Assembly (NCBI GenBank): GCA_046345275.1
Contig: JBKDJY010000194.1
Span: 1 to 7,663, forward strand
Direction of reading: 5' to 3'
Source of the DNA: UBA4416 sp046345275
GTDB taxonomy: Bacteria > Bacteroidota > Bacteroidia > B-17B0 > Aurantibacillaceae
Length of the DNA: 7,663 nt
Position 1 is the first letter of the stretch. The number at the start of each line of letters is the position of its first letter. Positions 1 to 5,289 of this stretch are shown here, piece after piece. Position numbers and translations under genes: made by a program. The notes under the pieces are model-generated. The model saw only the letters and a list, made by a program, of their open reading frames with translations, was not told the DNA's origin and searched no databases.

Positions 1-12
1 AAATTATCAGCG
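1..12 (+). repeat. Possible 3' end of a third dispersed-repeat copy
   Basis: The first 12 bases (AAATTATCAGCG) are identical to positions 1622-1633, close to the 3' end of the repeat copy at 1557-1639, and resemble the matching part of the copy at 513-596. The rest of the copy would lie left of the window. A 12-base A+T-rich match can occur by chance, so this is only suggestive. Confidence 0.3.
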
Positions 13-75
13 GTTTCGTTAAGGAAGGCAAAAGCGATGCAACGAAAATCGCCTTAAAATTTTAAAAGGGTTTTG

Positions 76-99
76 CCTACTTTTGCCCTCAAAAGTAGG
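76..99. repeat. Perfect 10-bp hairpin, possible terminator or dispersed palindrome
   Basis: CCTACTTTTG (76-85) and CAAAAGTAGG (90-99) are perfect inverted repeats around a CCCT loop. On the plus strand an A-rich tract follows, not a T run. On the minus strand the bases after the stem read through TTTTAAAATTTT. It therefore fits a minus-strand terminator or a dispersed palindrome better than a plus-strand terminator. No gene reading into it from either side is visible in the window. Confidence 0.5.
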
Positions 100-239
100 G
101 AAAAAGAAATTCTGAGTTTTTGAGCAAGCTCTAATTAAAAAGTAAATTTATTATAAATTCAGTCAAGAAATTTTTGATAACTACTTCGGATGACAAAAAC
201 TATAAACTCTTTTATAACTTCGATACAATACATTTCAAT

Positions 240-512
240 ATGGAAAAAGAAACAATTACAAAACTGAACAAAACATTTCAAGAATATGCCTACAAACAAG
301 ACGATATAGAATATTGGCTTGCTCGTGAATTGCAAGAGTTATTAGGGTATGCAGATTGGCGTAATTTTCTGAATGCAATTGACAAAGCCAAAGAAAGTTG
401 AAAAACCACTGGCGAAGAGGTTTTTGATCATTTCGTTGACGTCACCAAAACGATACCGATGCCAAAGGGAGCAACAAAAGAATTGCCCGATATAATGCTT
501 ACCCGCTACGAA
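240..512 (+). pseudogene. dinD: DinD-like (BRO-N/DNA-damage-inducible D) gene remnant, nonsense mutation and 3' truncation
   Basis: From the ATG at 240 the frame reads MEKETITKLNKTFQEYAYKQ and then a segment with YWLARELQELLGYADWRNF and AIDKAKES. This is typical of the N-terminal part of DinD-like proteins, which are linked to the SOS response in E. coli; their biochemical role is poorly defined. A TGA at 399-401 sits where DinD proteins normally carry Cys (KAKxxC). The same frame then continues with clear homology: DHFVDVTKTIPMPKGATKEL and DIMLTRY. Homology ends at Tyr (507-509), where relatives continue ACYLIAQNGD, and the next bases are the start of the dispersed repeat. About 90 codons of a protein usually around 270-290 aa remain. 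An upstream TTG at 174 would add residues without evident homology, so ATG 240 is preferred. The gene is almost certainly non-functional. Family assignment rests on remembered motifs, not a search. Confidence 0.8.
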
Positions 513-596
513 GGATTTTGTGTGAAAGAATGTGTGTTGTTAATCCTGCGGTTATTATCACAATATTTTTATTTTAATGTGATTACCAGCTGAGCC
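513..596 (+). repeat. Dispersed repeat, copy 1 (about 84 bp)
   Basis: This stretch aligns with 1557-1639 over its full length with one short indel and roughly four fifths identity by eye. The best-conserved core is GAATGTGTGTTG followed by TAATCCTGCGGTT. Both copies start GGATTTT and end near GCC, and similarity stops on both sides. GGATT (513-517) and AATCC (542-546) are short inverted repeats kept in both copies. Copy 1 starts directly after the last dinD-homologous codons. The dinD frame runs on through it for about 26 codons to a TGA (591-593), but that tail looks non-homologous. Origin is unknown; it could be a MITE-like or recombination-associated element. Confidence 0.7.
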
Positions 597-743
597 TCCC
601 GAACTAGCTATGTTTAATTTGTAATACAATGAATTGTAATTATTTCTAATCATTTTATAATGGTTTTTTAATGGCTACTTAATTCCTTCTTAATTGAAAA
701 TAGAAAAATGGCTAAAAAAAAAATTAATCTAAAAACGGAATAA

Positions 744-779
744 AATTTCCAAATATGTATTTTAATTTCTAAATTTGTA
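744..779 (+). promoter_or_regulatory. Tandem 16-bp repeats, putative HigA operator
   Basis: AATTTCCAAATATGTA (744-759) and AATTTCTAAATTTGTA (764-779) are direct repeats matching at 14 of 16 positions with a 20-bp period, about two helical turns. Each contains an imperfect palindrome (AATTT-YY-AAAT). The second copy covers the -7 box and ends 13 bp before the higB start. HigA-type antitoxins usually repress their own operon by binding such sites, so an autoregulatory operator is a reasonable inference. The rest of the spacer between repeat copy 1 and higB (597-743) holds only A+T-rich sequence and a small palindrome (TACAAT-GA-ATTGTA, 625-638), and no gene. Confidence 0.55.
770..777 (+). promoter_or_regulatory. 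-7 promoter box of the higBA operon
   Basis: TAAATTTG matches the Bacteroidota -7 consensus TAnnTTTG exactly and lies 15 bp before the higB ATG, giving a very short leader. The -33 element is weak: TTTC at 746-749, 20 bp upstream. It lies inside the second operator repeat, so antitoxin binding there would block RNA polymerase. Confidence 0.5.
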
Positions 780-792
780 ACAGGATTAAAAT

Positions 793-1086
793 ATGGTTAT
801 CATTTCTAAAACAGTTTTAATGGAATTTGGGCACAACCATTCCGATTCTGCAGAAGCCCTCAATAAATGGTATGAAGTAAGCAAGCAGGCGAAATGGAAT
901 AACTTGAGTGATATAAAAAAATCCTTCAGTACCGTTGATTATGTTGGGAATGACAGATATGTGTTCAACATCAGGGGAAACAAATACAGATTGGTAGCCA
1001 TGATATTTTTTAATATCAGAACCGTATTTGTTCGCTTTATTGGAACCCATGCGCAATATGATAAAATAGATTGTTCTGAAATATAA
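793..1086 (+). CDS. higB: Type II toxin, HigB family mRNA interferase
   Basis: This 97-residue protein fits the HigB_toxin family (RelE-like fold) in length and motifs. Visible are a central FNIRGNKYRLV strand and a C-terminal VRFIGTHAQYDKID, the most characteristic signature of the family; the basic residues Arg and His around these strands are thought to help cut mRNA. Family members are usually ribosome-dependent endoribonucleases that slow translation when the antitoxin is degraded. The toxin gene comes first, as is typical of HigBA loci, with the antitoxin gene 17 bp downstream. ATG 793 is the only sensible start, close behind the -7 box. No frameshift or missing signature residue is visible, so the toxin is probably functional, in contrast to the broken genes on both sides. 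The symbol is by family, not by proven orthology. Confidence 0.9.
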   Translation: MVIISKTVLMEFGHNHSDSAEALNKWYEVSKQAKWNNLSDIKKSFSTVDYVGNDRYVFNIRGNKYRLVAMIFFNIRTVFVRFIGTHAQYDKIDCSEI

Positions 1087-1103
1087 TTTTAGAAAATGAA
1101 AAA

Positions 1104-1496
1104 ATGAAAACAGAAAAAATAAACGACCGCAAGGAGTATGACGAAGTGATGAAACGCATTGAAAAATTGCTTCAAAAAACCACACAAAACGGAGGATTTG
1201 AAAAACTGCCTACCAAAGACGTGGAAACGTTAAAAAAATTGTCGTTGATGGCTGAACAATTTGAAGATGGTATTCCACTTATGCCTATAAAACAGCCCAC
1301 TAGCCTTACAGAAATGATTAGGTACAAAATGTTTGAAATGAATTTGCGACAAAAACAATTAGCCAAATTGCTTGAAATAAGCGAAACCCGAATTTCGGAA
1401 CTGTTAGCGGGCAAACGAAAGCTAACCATTGACTTGGCTAAAAAATTGCATACCAAATTAAACATTGATGCTCAGTTTATTTTGCAAGTAGCCTAA
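1104..1496 (+). CDS. higA: HigA-family antitoxin, XRE-type helix-turn-helix repressor
   Basis: This is a 130-residue protein. Residues 1-60 are charged and helical (KINDRKEYDEVMKRIEKLL), a region that in COG5499-type antitoxins usually wraps and neutralises the toxin. Residues about 68-125 form an XRE/Cro-type helix-turn-helix: NLRQKQLAKLL is the first part and EISETRISELLAGKRKLTI the recognition part. It should bind HigB in the cytoplasm and repress the shared promoter, most likely at the tandem repeats at 744-779. It follows higB by 17 bp with no promoter between, so the two are cotranscribed. ATG 1104 is chosen because the nearby ATG at 1096 meets a stop after two codons. No clear terminator follows; a run of seven C lies at 1531-1537. 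Confidence 0.9.
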   Translation: MKTEKINDRKEYDEVMKRIEKLLQKTTQNGGFEKLPTKDVETLKKLSLMAEQFEDGIPLMPIKQPTSLTEMIRYKMFEMNLRQKQLAKLLEISETRISELLAGKRKLTIDLAKKLHTKLNIDAQFILQVA

Positions 1497-1556
1497 ACAA
1501 TGTTTCTGCACTTTATTCTAAATTTTCTCACCCCCCCTCTAACGCAACACTAATCT

Positions 1557-1639
1557 GGATTTTATGTGAAGGAATGTGTGTTGCTAATCCTGCGGTTTTT
1601 ATCATCATACTTTTATTTTTAAAAATTATCAGCGAAGCC
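1557..1639 (+). repeat. Dispersed repeat, copy 2 (about 83 bp)
   Basis: This is the second copy of the repeat at 513-596, in the same orientation, about 60 bp after the higA stop. The two copies bracket the complete higBA operon and its promoter. A 7-bp inverted repeat, GCAACAC (1544-1550) and GTGTTGC (1578-1584), spans the left boundary of this copy; the left arm lies outside the shared part and is absent from copy 1. Just downstream lies the truncated outer-membrane gene. No ORF in the copy looks protein-like. Confidence 0.7.
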
Positions 1640-1701
1640 ATTGTGTGGTATTATTAAAGTATATACCGCGAAGCTAATTAGTTTTTTCATGTTTACTTTC
1701 T

Positions 1702-2001
1702 TTTAAGCCGAGTGAGTTTTTTACTATTCTGGCTGGACCGCAATACTCCTATTTGTTAAAGCAAAGAGATGTATTTGCAAACGCAACGACCAGTATTGAA
1801 CAACAAACAGAATTTGTGAATGATAGTTTTCGTAAGAACACTTTGTGTTTTATTGCTGGATTGGATTTAACATTAAAACATTTCGTTATTGGGGCCAGAG
1901 TAGGTTGGGATTTTCAAAACAATAATGGCAATGGAACAGCTACAACACCTCGCTACAAGAATGTTTGGTATCAAGGCACCCTTGGTTATAGATTTTTTTA
2001 G
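1702..2001 (+). pseudogene. 3' fragment of an outer-membrane beta-barrel protein gene
   Basis: The frame is open from 1678, after a TAA at 1675-1677. It looks protein-like from about 1702: KPSEFFTILAGPQYSYLLKQ, later CFIAGLDLTLKHFVIGARVG, and the end YQGTLGYRFF. Alternating hydrophobic/polar strands, a GPQYSYLL strand and a terminal aromatic Phe are typical of the C-terminal half of PorT/OMP_b-brl-like barrels of the Bacteroidota outer membrane. About 100 residues remain, whereas family members are usually about 200 or more and begin with a signal peptide. No signal peptide or convincing start exists here; TTG 1753 lies inside the homologous part and is not a credible start. The break lies within about 60 bp of repeat copy 2, suggesting that the 5' part was lost when the accessory segment arrived or was rearranged. 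The exact barrel family is uncertain. Confidence 0.6.
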
Positions 2002-2095
2002 TGGCAGATTATATGAAATAACTATGTTTGGACTTAAACACCAAGACAAATGACTAAATTGGGATATTCCATCTGATAATAAAAAACAATAATTT

Positions 2096-2131
2096 AGGCA
2101 AATGAAATACCCACATTTGCCTTTATTTATT
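2096..2131 (+). terminator. Intrinsic terminator after the barrel gene fragment
   Basis: AGGCAAATG (2096-2104) and CATTTGCCT (2114-2122) form a perfect 9-bp stem with a 9-base loop, followed by the T-rich tract TTATTTATT. It lies 95 bp after the stop of the outer-membrane fragment and probably ended that gene's transcript when it was intact. It insulates miaB from readthrough out of the accessory segment. Confidence 0.7.
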
Positions 2132-2333
2132 GGCCAATTGAATAACCCAATCATATAATTTCGATCGCAAATGGTATTCAAAATAATTAAGCATTAGTAA
2201 AATGAATGTTGGAGTAAATATGTTTAAGATTATTCAACAATCCTTTCGAGCCATTTTCGTTTTTAAGTGCTAAGTCCGATTTTGAAATTAAATTCCCAAT
2301 TAATTTTTTGTACCTGTTCGCCAATAACAGACC

Positions 2334-2355
2334 CCTTAAAACAAAGGGTTTAAGG
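2334..2355. repeat. Small hairpin upstream of miaB
   Basis: CCTTAAA (2334-2340) and TTTAAGG (2349-2355) form a perfect 7-bp inverted repeat around an 8-base loop. No T run follows on either strand, and it lies about 75 bp upstream of the miaB -7 box. It may be a weak terminator remnant or an operator; nothing here decides which. Confidence 0.3.
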
Positions 2356-2430
2356 ATTTAGCCGTTAATCATACAGGTTGGTTATAAGATTTAAAAACAA
2401 GTCGTGCGTCAAAATGTCATAACAAAATAG

Positions 2431-2438
2431 TATCTTTG
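2431..2438 (+). promoter_or_regulatory. -7 promoter box of miaB
   Basis: TATCTTTG followed by CGG is an excellent match to the Bacteroidota -7 consensus TAnnTTTG. No clear TTTG -33 element is visible at the usual distance. A transcript starting about 6-8 bases downstream would begin near 2445, only a few bases before the first miaB ATG (2450), so the leader would be almost absent. Confidence 0.65.
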
Positions 2439-2449
2439 CGGTTTTATTG

Positions 2450-3883
2450 ATGCTCATGGAAAGTAAAATAATAGACGAATCTAAGCAAGGGGAAGCATTG
2501 GTTATTGAATCAAAAAATAACGACGGAAAAAAAATGTTTTTAGAAAGTTATGGTTGTCAAATGAATTTTGCCGACAGTGAAATCGTCGCTTCCATTTTAA
2601 TTGATAAGGGATATACAACAACCTCAAATTTTAAAGAAGCAGATTTAATTTTTGTGAACACTTGCGCCATTCGCGAAAATGCAGAGAAAAAAGTTCGTCA
2701 GCGCTTATATGATTATAAAAAAGTTAAAAAAGCAAACCCTAAATTATTAATCGGAGTTTTGGGGTGTATGGCAGAACGATTAAAGCATCAGTTTTTAGAA
2801 GAAGAAAAATTGGTTGATATGGTTGTTGGCCCGGACGCTTATCGTGATTTGCCTCATTTGATTGAAACTGCCGAAACAGGGCGGCAAGCAATCAATGTTA
2901 TTTTAAGTAAAGAAGAAACCTATGCCGATATTTCTCCCGTGAGACTAGATGCGAATGGGGTGAGCGCTTTTATAAGCATCATGAGGGGTTGTGATAATAT
3001 GTGTAGTTTTTGTGTGGTTCCATTTACAAGAGGAAGAGAGAGAAGTCGTGATCCAAAAACCATCGTTAATGAAGCTAAGCTAGCTTTTGAAAAAGGATAT
3101 AGAGAAGTTACATTGCTAGGTCAGAATGTAAATTCCTATTTATGGAGTGGCGGTGGATTAAAAAAAGAAAGTTTAAGTGAAGAAGAAAAAGTTAATTCAA
3201 TCACATTTGCTCAATTGCTCGAAATAGTTGCTTTAATTCATCCTGAGTTGAGAGTTCGGTATTCAACGTCTCATCCCAAAGATATGGGTGACGATGTTTT
3301 ACACATGATGGCTAAATATGAAAATATTTGTAAATATATTCATTTGCCTGTTCAAAGCGGAAATTCAGATGTATTAGAAAAAATGAATCGTGGGTACACG
3401 CGCGAATGGTATTTGGATAGAATTGCTGCAATTCGTCGAATATTGCCAGATGCAGGCATTAGTTCAGATATCATTACTGGTTTTTGCGGTGAAACGGAAG
3501 AGCAACATCAAGATACTTTATCGTTAATGGAAAATGTACAATATGAATTTGCTTATATGTTTTCTTATAGTGAAAGACCTAAAACCCTTGCCGAACGAAA
3601 GTATAAAGATGATGTGCCTGCACATGTGAAAAGCCGTCGTTTGACAGAAATTGTTGACATGCAGCGTAAACACAGTGAAATCAGAACGAAACAAGGTGTA
3701 GGAAAAATTTACAAGGTATTAGTTGAAAATGTTTCTAAAAAATCTTCGGAAATGATGAGTGGAAGAAATACCCAAAATACAGTCGTTGTTTTTCCGAAGG
3801 GAAATTTAAAAAAAGGGGATTATGTGAATGTTTTAATTACCAGTTGTACCAGTGGAACTTTAGTTGGGGAAGTAATAATCTAA
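2450..3883 (+). CDS. miaB: tRNA-2-methylthio-N6-dimethylallyladenosine synthase MiaB
   Basis: This radical-SAM methylthiotransferase converts i6A37 to ms2i6A37 in tRNAs reading UNN codons, using two [4Fe-4S] clusters. Numbered from ATG 2450 (477 aa), the N-terminal MTTase domain has its three cluster-binding cysteines in YGCQMN (C36), NTCAIRENAE (C72) and LGCMAE (C106). The radical-SAM CxxxCxxC is in RGCDNMCSFC (C181, C185, C188), followed by VVPFTRGRERSR, typical of MiaB rather than RimO or MtaB. A TRAM domain (about 410-477) would bind the tRNA. All key residues are present and the length is normal. Starts at 2447 (TTG), 2450 and 2456 (both ATG) are possible; conserved sequence begins only near KKMFLESYGCQ, so the N-terminal 25 residues do not decide. 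The -7 box just upstream excludes much earlier starts. Only 11 bp separate it from the next gene, so they are probably cotranscribed. Confidence 0.97.
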   Translation: MLMESKIIDESKQGEALVIESKNNDGKKMFLESYGCQMNFADSEIVASILIDKGYTTTSNFKEADLIFVNTCAIRENAEKKVRQRLYDYKKVKKANPKLLIGVLGCMAERLKHQFLEEEKLVDMVVGPDAYRDLPHLIETAETGRQAINVILSKEETYADISPVRLDANGVSAFISIMRGCDNMCSFCVVPFTRGRERSRDPKTIVNEAKLAFEKGYREVTLLGQNVNSYLWSGGGLKKESLSEEEKVNSITFAQLLEIVALIHPELRVRYSTSHPKDMGDDVLHMMAKYENICKYIHLPVQSGNSDVLEKMNRGYTREWYLDRIAAIRRILPDAGISSDIITGFCGETEEQHQDTLSLMENVQYEFAYMFSYSERPKTLAERKYKDDVPAHVKSRRLTEIVDMQRKHSEIRTKQGVGKIYKVLVENVSKKSSEMMSGRNTQNTVVVFPKGNLKKGDYVNVLITSCTSGTLVGEVII

Positions 3884-3894
3884 TCAAAAATTAA

Positions 3895-5145
3895 ATGACA
3901 CTACAAGATATTAAACAAAGATTTGGCATCATAGGGAGTAATGCCATCTTAGATAGAGCAATTGATATTGCCAATCAGGTGGCTCCTACAGATTTAAATG
4001 TTTTAATTAATGGTGAAAGTGGAACTGGTAAAGAAGTGTTTCCACAAATAATCCATCAAAATAGCGTTCGTAAACACGGCCAATACATTGCCGTAAACTG
4101 TGGTGCTATTCCTGAAGGAACAATAGATAGCGAATTATTTGGACACGAAAAAGGTTCATTTACTGGTGCACATGAAGCTCGGAAAGGATATTTTGAAGTT
4201 GCTGATGGCGGAACAATTTTTTTAGACGAAGTTGGCGAATTGCCTTTGTCAACGCAAGCCAGATTGTTACGTGTTTTAGAATCGGGGGAGTACATGAAAG
4301 TAGGAAGCAGCAAGGTTCAAAAAACGAATGTGAGGGTTGTAGCCGCCACAAATATTAATTTTATTATTTCGATTGAGAAAGGAAAATTTAGAGAAGATTT
4401 ATTTTATCGATTAAACACGGTCCCGATCAACTTGCCGCCATTGAGAGATCGGAAAGATGACATTGCTTTATTGTTTAGAAAATTCGCAAATGATTTTGCA
4501 ACCAAATACCGAATGCCTCCTGTAAAATTAAACCCTAACGCTGAACAAGCTTTGATTAATTATTACTGGCCAGGGAATATCAGGCAATTGAAAAATATCA
4601 CAGAGCAAATTTCAATCATAGAAAAAGAAAGAGAAATTTCTTTAGAATGTTTACTTCAATATCTTCCAAATTATCAAATTAATAAATTGCCTGCGTTAAG
4701 TAATAATATTGTATCGGGATCTTCAACGTCTGATATGAGTGAGCGTGATTTACTTTATAAAGTGCTGATTGAAATGAAAAAAGAATTGAATGATTTGAAA
4801 CAAGTTGTTCAAAATATCATGAATGGATCTCCAACTAAATTAGGAAATATATCTTCAGAGGAAATTCAAAACATTGAAAGATTGTATAACGCTAATGATC
4901 ATTTTCAAGTCGTTTCGAATAATGGAGATGTTACCATTCATAACCCTTTGGTGGTAAAAGATAACAACGGATATACCCAACCAATCGTTGTTGAGGAATC
5001 TTTATCATTACAGGATAAAGAAATTGACTTGATTAAAAAAGCATTGAAAAAACATAAGGGAAAACGTAAATATGCTTCTCAAGAATTAGGGATTAGCGAA
5101 CGTACTTTATACCGAAAAATCAACGAGTACAACATACAAGAATGA
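3895..5145 (+). CDS. Sigma-54-dependent transcriptional activator (AAA+ and Fis-type HTH, no sensor domain)
   Basis: This 416-residue bacterial enhancer-binding protein should hydrolyse ATP to open sigma-54 promoters. The AAA+ domain begins almost at the N-terminus: Walker A GESGTGKE (40-47), the sigma-54 contact loop GSFTGA (87-92, a Ser variant of GAFTGA), Walker B GTIFLDE (106-112), the FREDLFYRL arginine-finger region (166-173) and WPGNIRQLKN (225-234). A likely coiled coil (about 282-309), a low-complexity linker and a Fis-type helix-turn-helix (about 372-416, ELGISERTLYRKINEY) follow. There is no receiver, GAF or PAS domain, so activity must be controlled by expression or by a partner, as with PspF. 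ATG 3895 lies 11 bp after the miaB stop. From memory, a gene of this type next to miaB is common in Bacteroidota, often followed by lptE; here a convergent peptidase gene follows instead. Target promoters are unknown. Confidence 0.93.
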   Translation: MTLQDIKQRFGIIGSNAILDRAIDIANQVAPTDLNVLINGESGTGKEVFPQIIHQNSVRKHGQYIAVNCGAIPEGTIDSELFGHEKGSFTGAHEARKGYFEVADGGTIFLDEVGELPLSTQARLLRVLESGEYMKVGSSKVQKTNVRVVAATNINFIISIEKGKFREDLFYRLNTVPINLPPLRDRKDDIALLFRKFANDFATKYRMPPVKLNPNAEQALINYYWPGNIRQLKNITEQISIIEKEREISLECLLQYLPNYQINKLPALSNNIVSGSSTSDMSERDLLYKVLIEMKKELNDLKQVVQNIMNGSPTKLGNISSEEIQNIERLYNANDHFQVVSNNGDVTIHNPLVVKDNNGYTQPIVVEESLSLQDKEIDLIKKALKKHKGKRKYASQELGISERTLYRKINEYNIQE

Positions 5146-5167
5146 TACTCGAAAAAAATGTGAAAAT

Positions 5168-5240
5168 AAATTTTTAAAAATTTCAATACATTTTCGCAAG
5201 TTGTGATTTTCGCATTGAAATTGTTTCGATTGATATCAAT
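5168..5240. repeat. Palindrome-rich spacer between convergent genes, probable bidirectional termination zone
   Basis: Within this A+T-rich spacer are a 16-bp perfect palindrome AAATTTTTAAAAATTT (5168-5183), an inverted repeat TTTCAAT (5181-5187) with ATTGAAA (5214-5220), two direct copies of ATTTTCGCA (5190-5198 and 5206-5214), and a 12-bp palindrome ATTGATATCAAT (5229-5240). The two convergent genes must both stop here, and A+T-rich stems serve that role on either strand. An alternative is protein binding at the 12-bp palindrome. No strong G+C stem with a T run is present, so termination is inferred from position. Confidence 0.4.
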
Positions 5241-5289
5241 ACAAAAACAACCTAGTTAAGCATCCAGAGATAATATTTCTTTATTTCGG

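Larger units (their letters stand above)
2002..2446. other. Gene-free spacer before miaB
   Basis: About 445 bp separate the barrel fragment from miaB. The spacer holds a strong terminator (2096-2131), a 10-bp palindrome ATTGGCCAAT (2129-2138), a small hairpin (2334-2355) and the miaB -7 box. A minus-strand frame is open for 56 codons at 2187-2357. Its translation (GNLISKSDLALKNENGSKGL within it) looks mildly protein-like, but it has no ATG start and no recognisable family, so it is not called a gene. Confidence 0.6.

Noticed and set aside
3..65. Open frame at the left edge, read as the C-terminal 20 residues of a protein
   Set aside because: Twenty open codons in A+T-rich DNA are not evidence of a gene, no family is recognisable, and the first bases resemble the non-coding repeat.
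399..401. TGA in dinD as a recoded codon (selenocysteine or alternative code), suggested by its Cys-equivalent position
   Set aside because: The other genes use the standard code with no in-frame TGA, no selenocysteine insertion element is evident, and the gene is also truncated, so simple decay explains it.
817..1465. Minus-strand open frames opposite higB and higA
   Set aside because: They are antisense shadows of the toxin-antitoxin genes with no protein-like composition or start signals.
1541..1600. Integron attC site, suggested by toxin-antitoxin content between repeats and by the inverted repeat GCAACAC/GTGTTGC
   Set aside because: No proper RYYYAAC and GTTRRRY core pair could be placed, the left arm is absent from copy 1, and no integrase is in the window.
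1753..2001. Barrel fragment as a complete 82-residue gene starting at TTG 1753
   Set aside because: Homology-like sequence (KPSEFFTILAGPQYSY) continues upstream of the TTG, and an outer-membrane protein needs a signal peptide.
2187..2357. Minus-strand open frame of 56 codons upstream of miaB
   Set aside because: It looks mildly protein-like but has no ATG, no recognisable family and no promoter; it may be a relic but cannot be supported.
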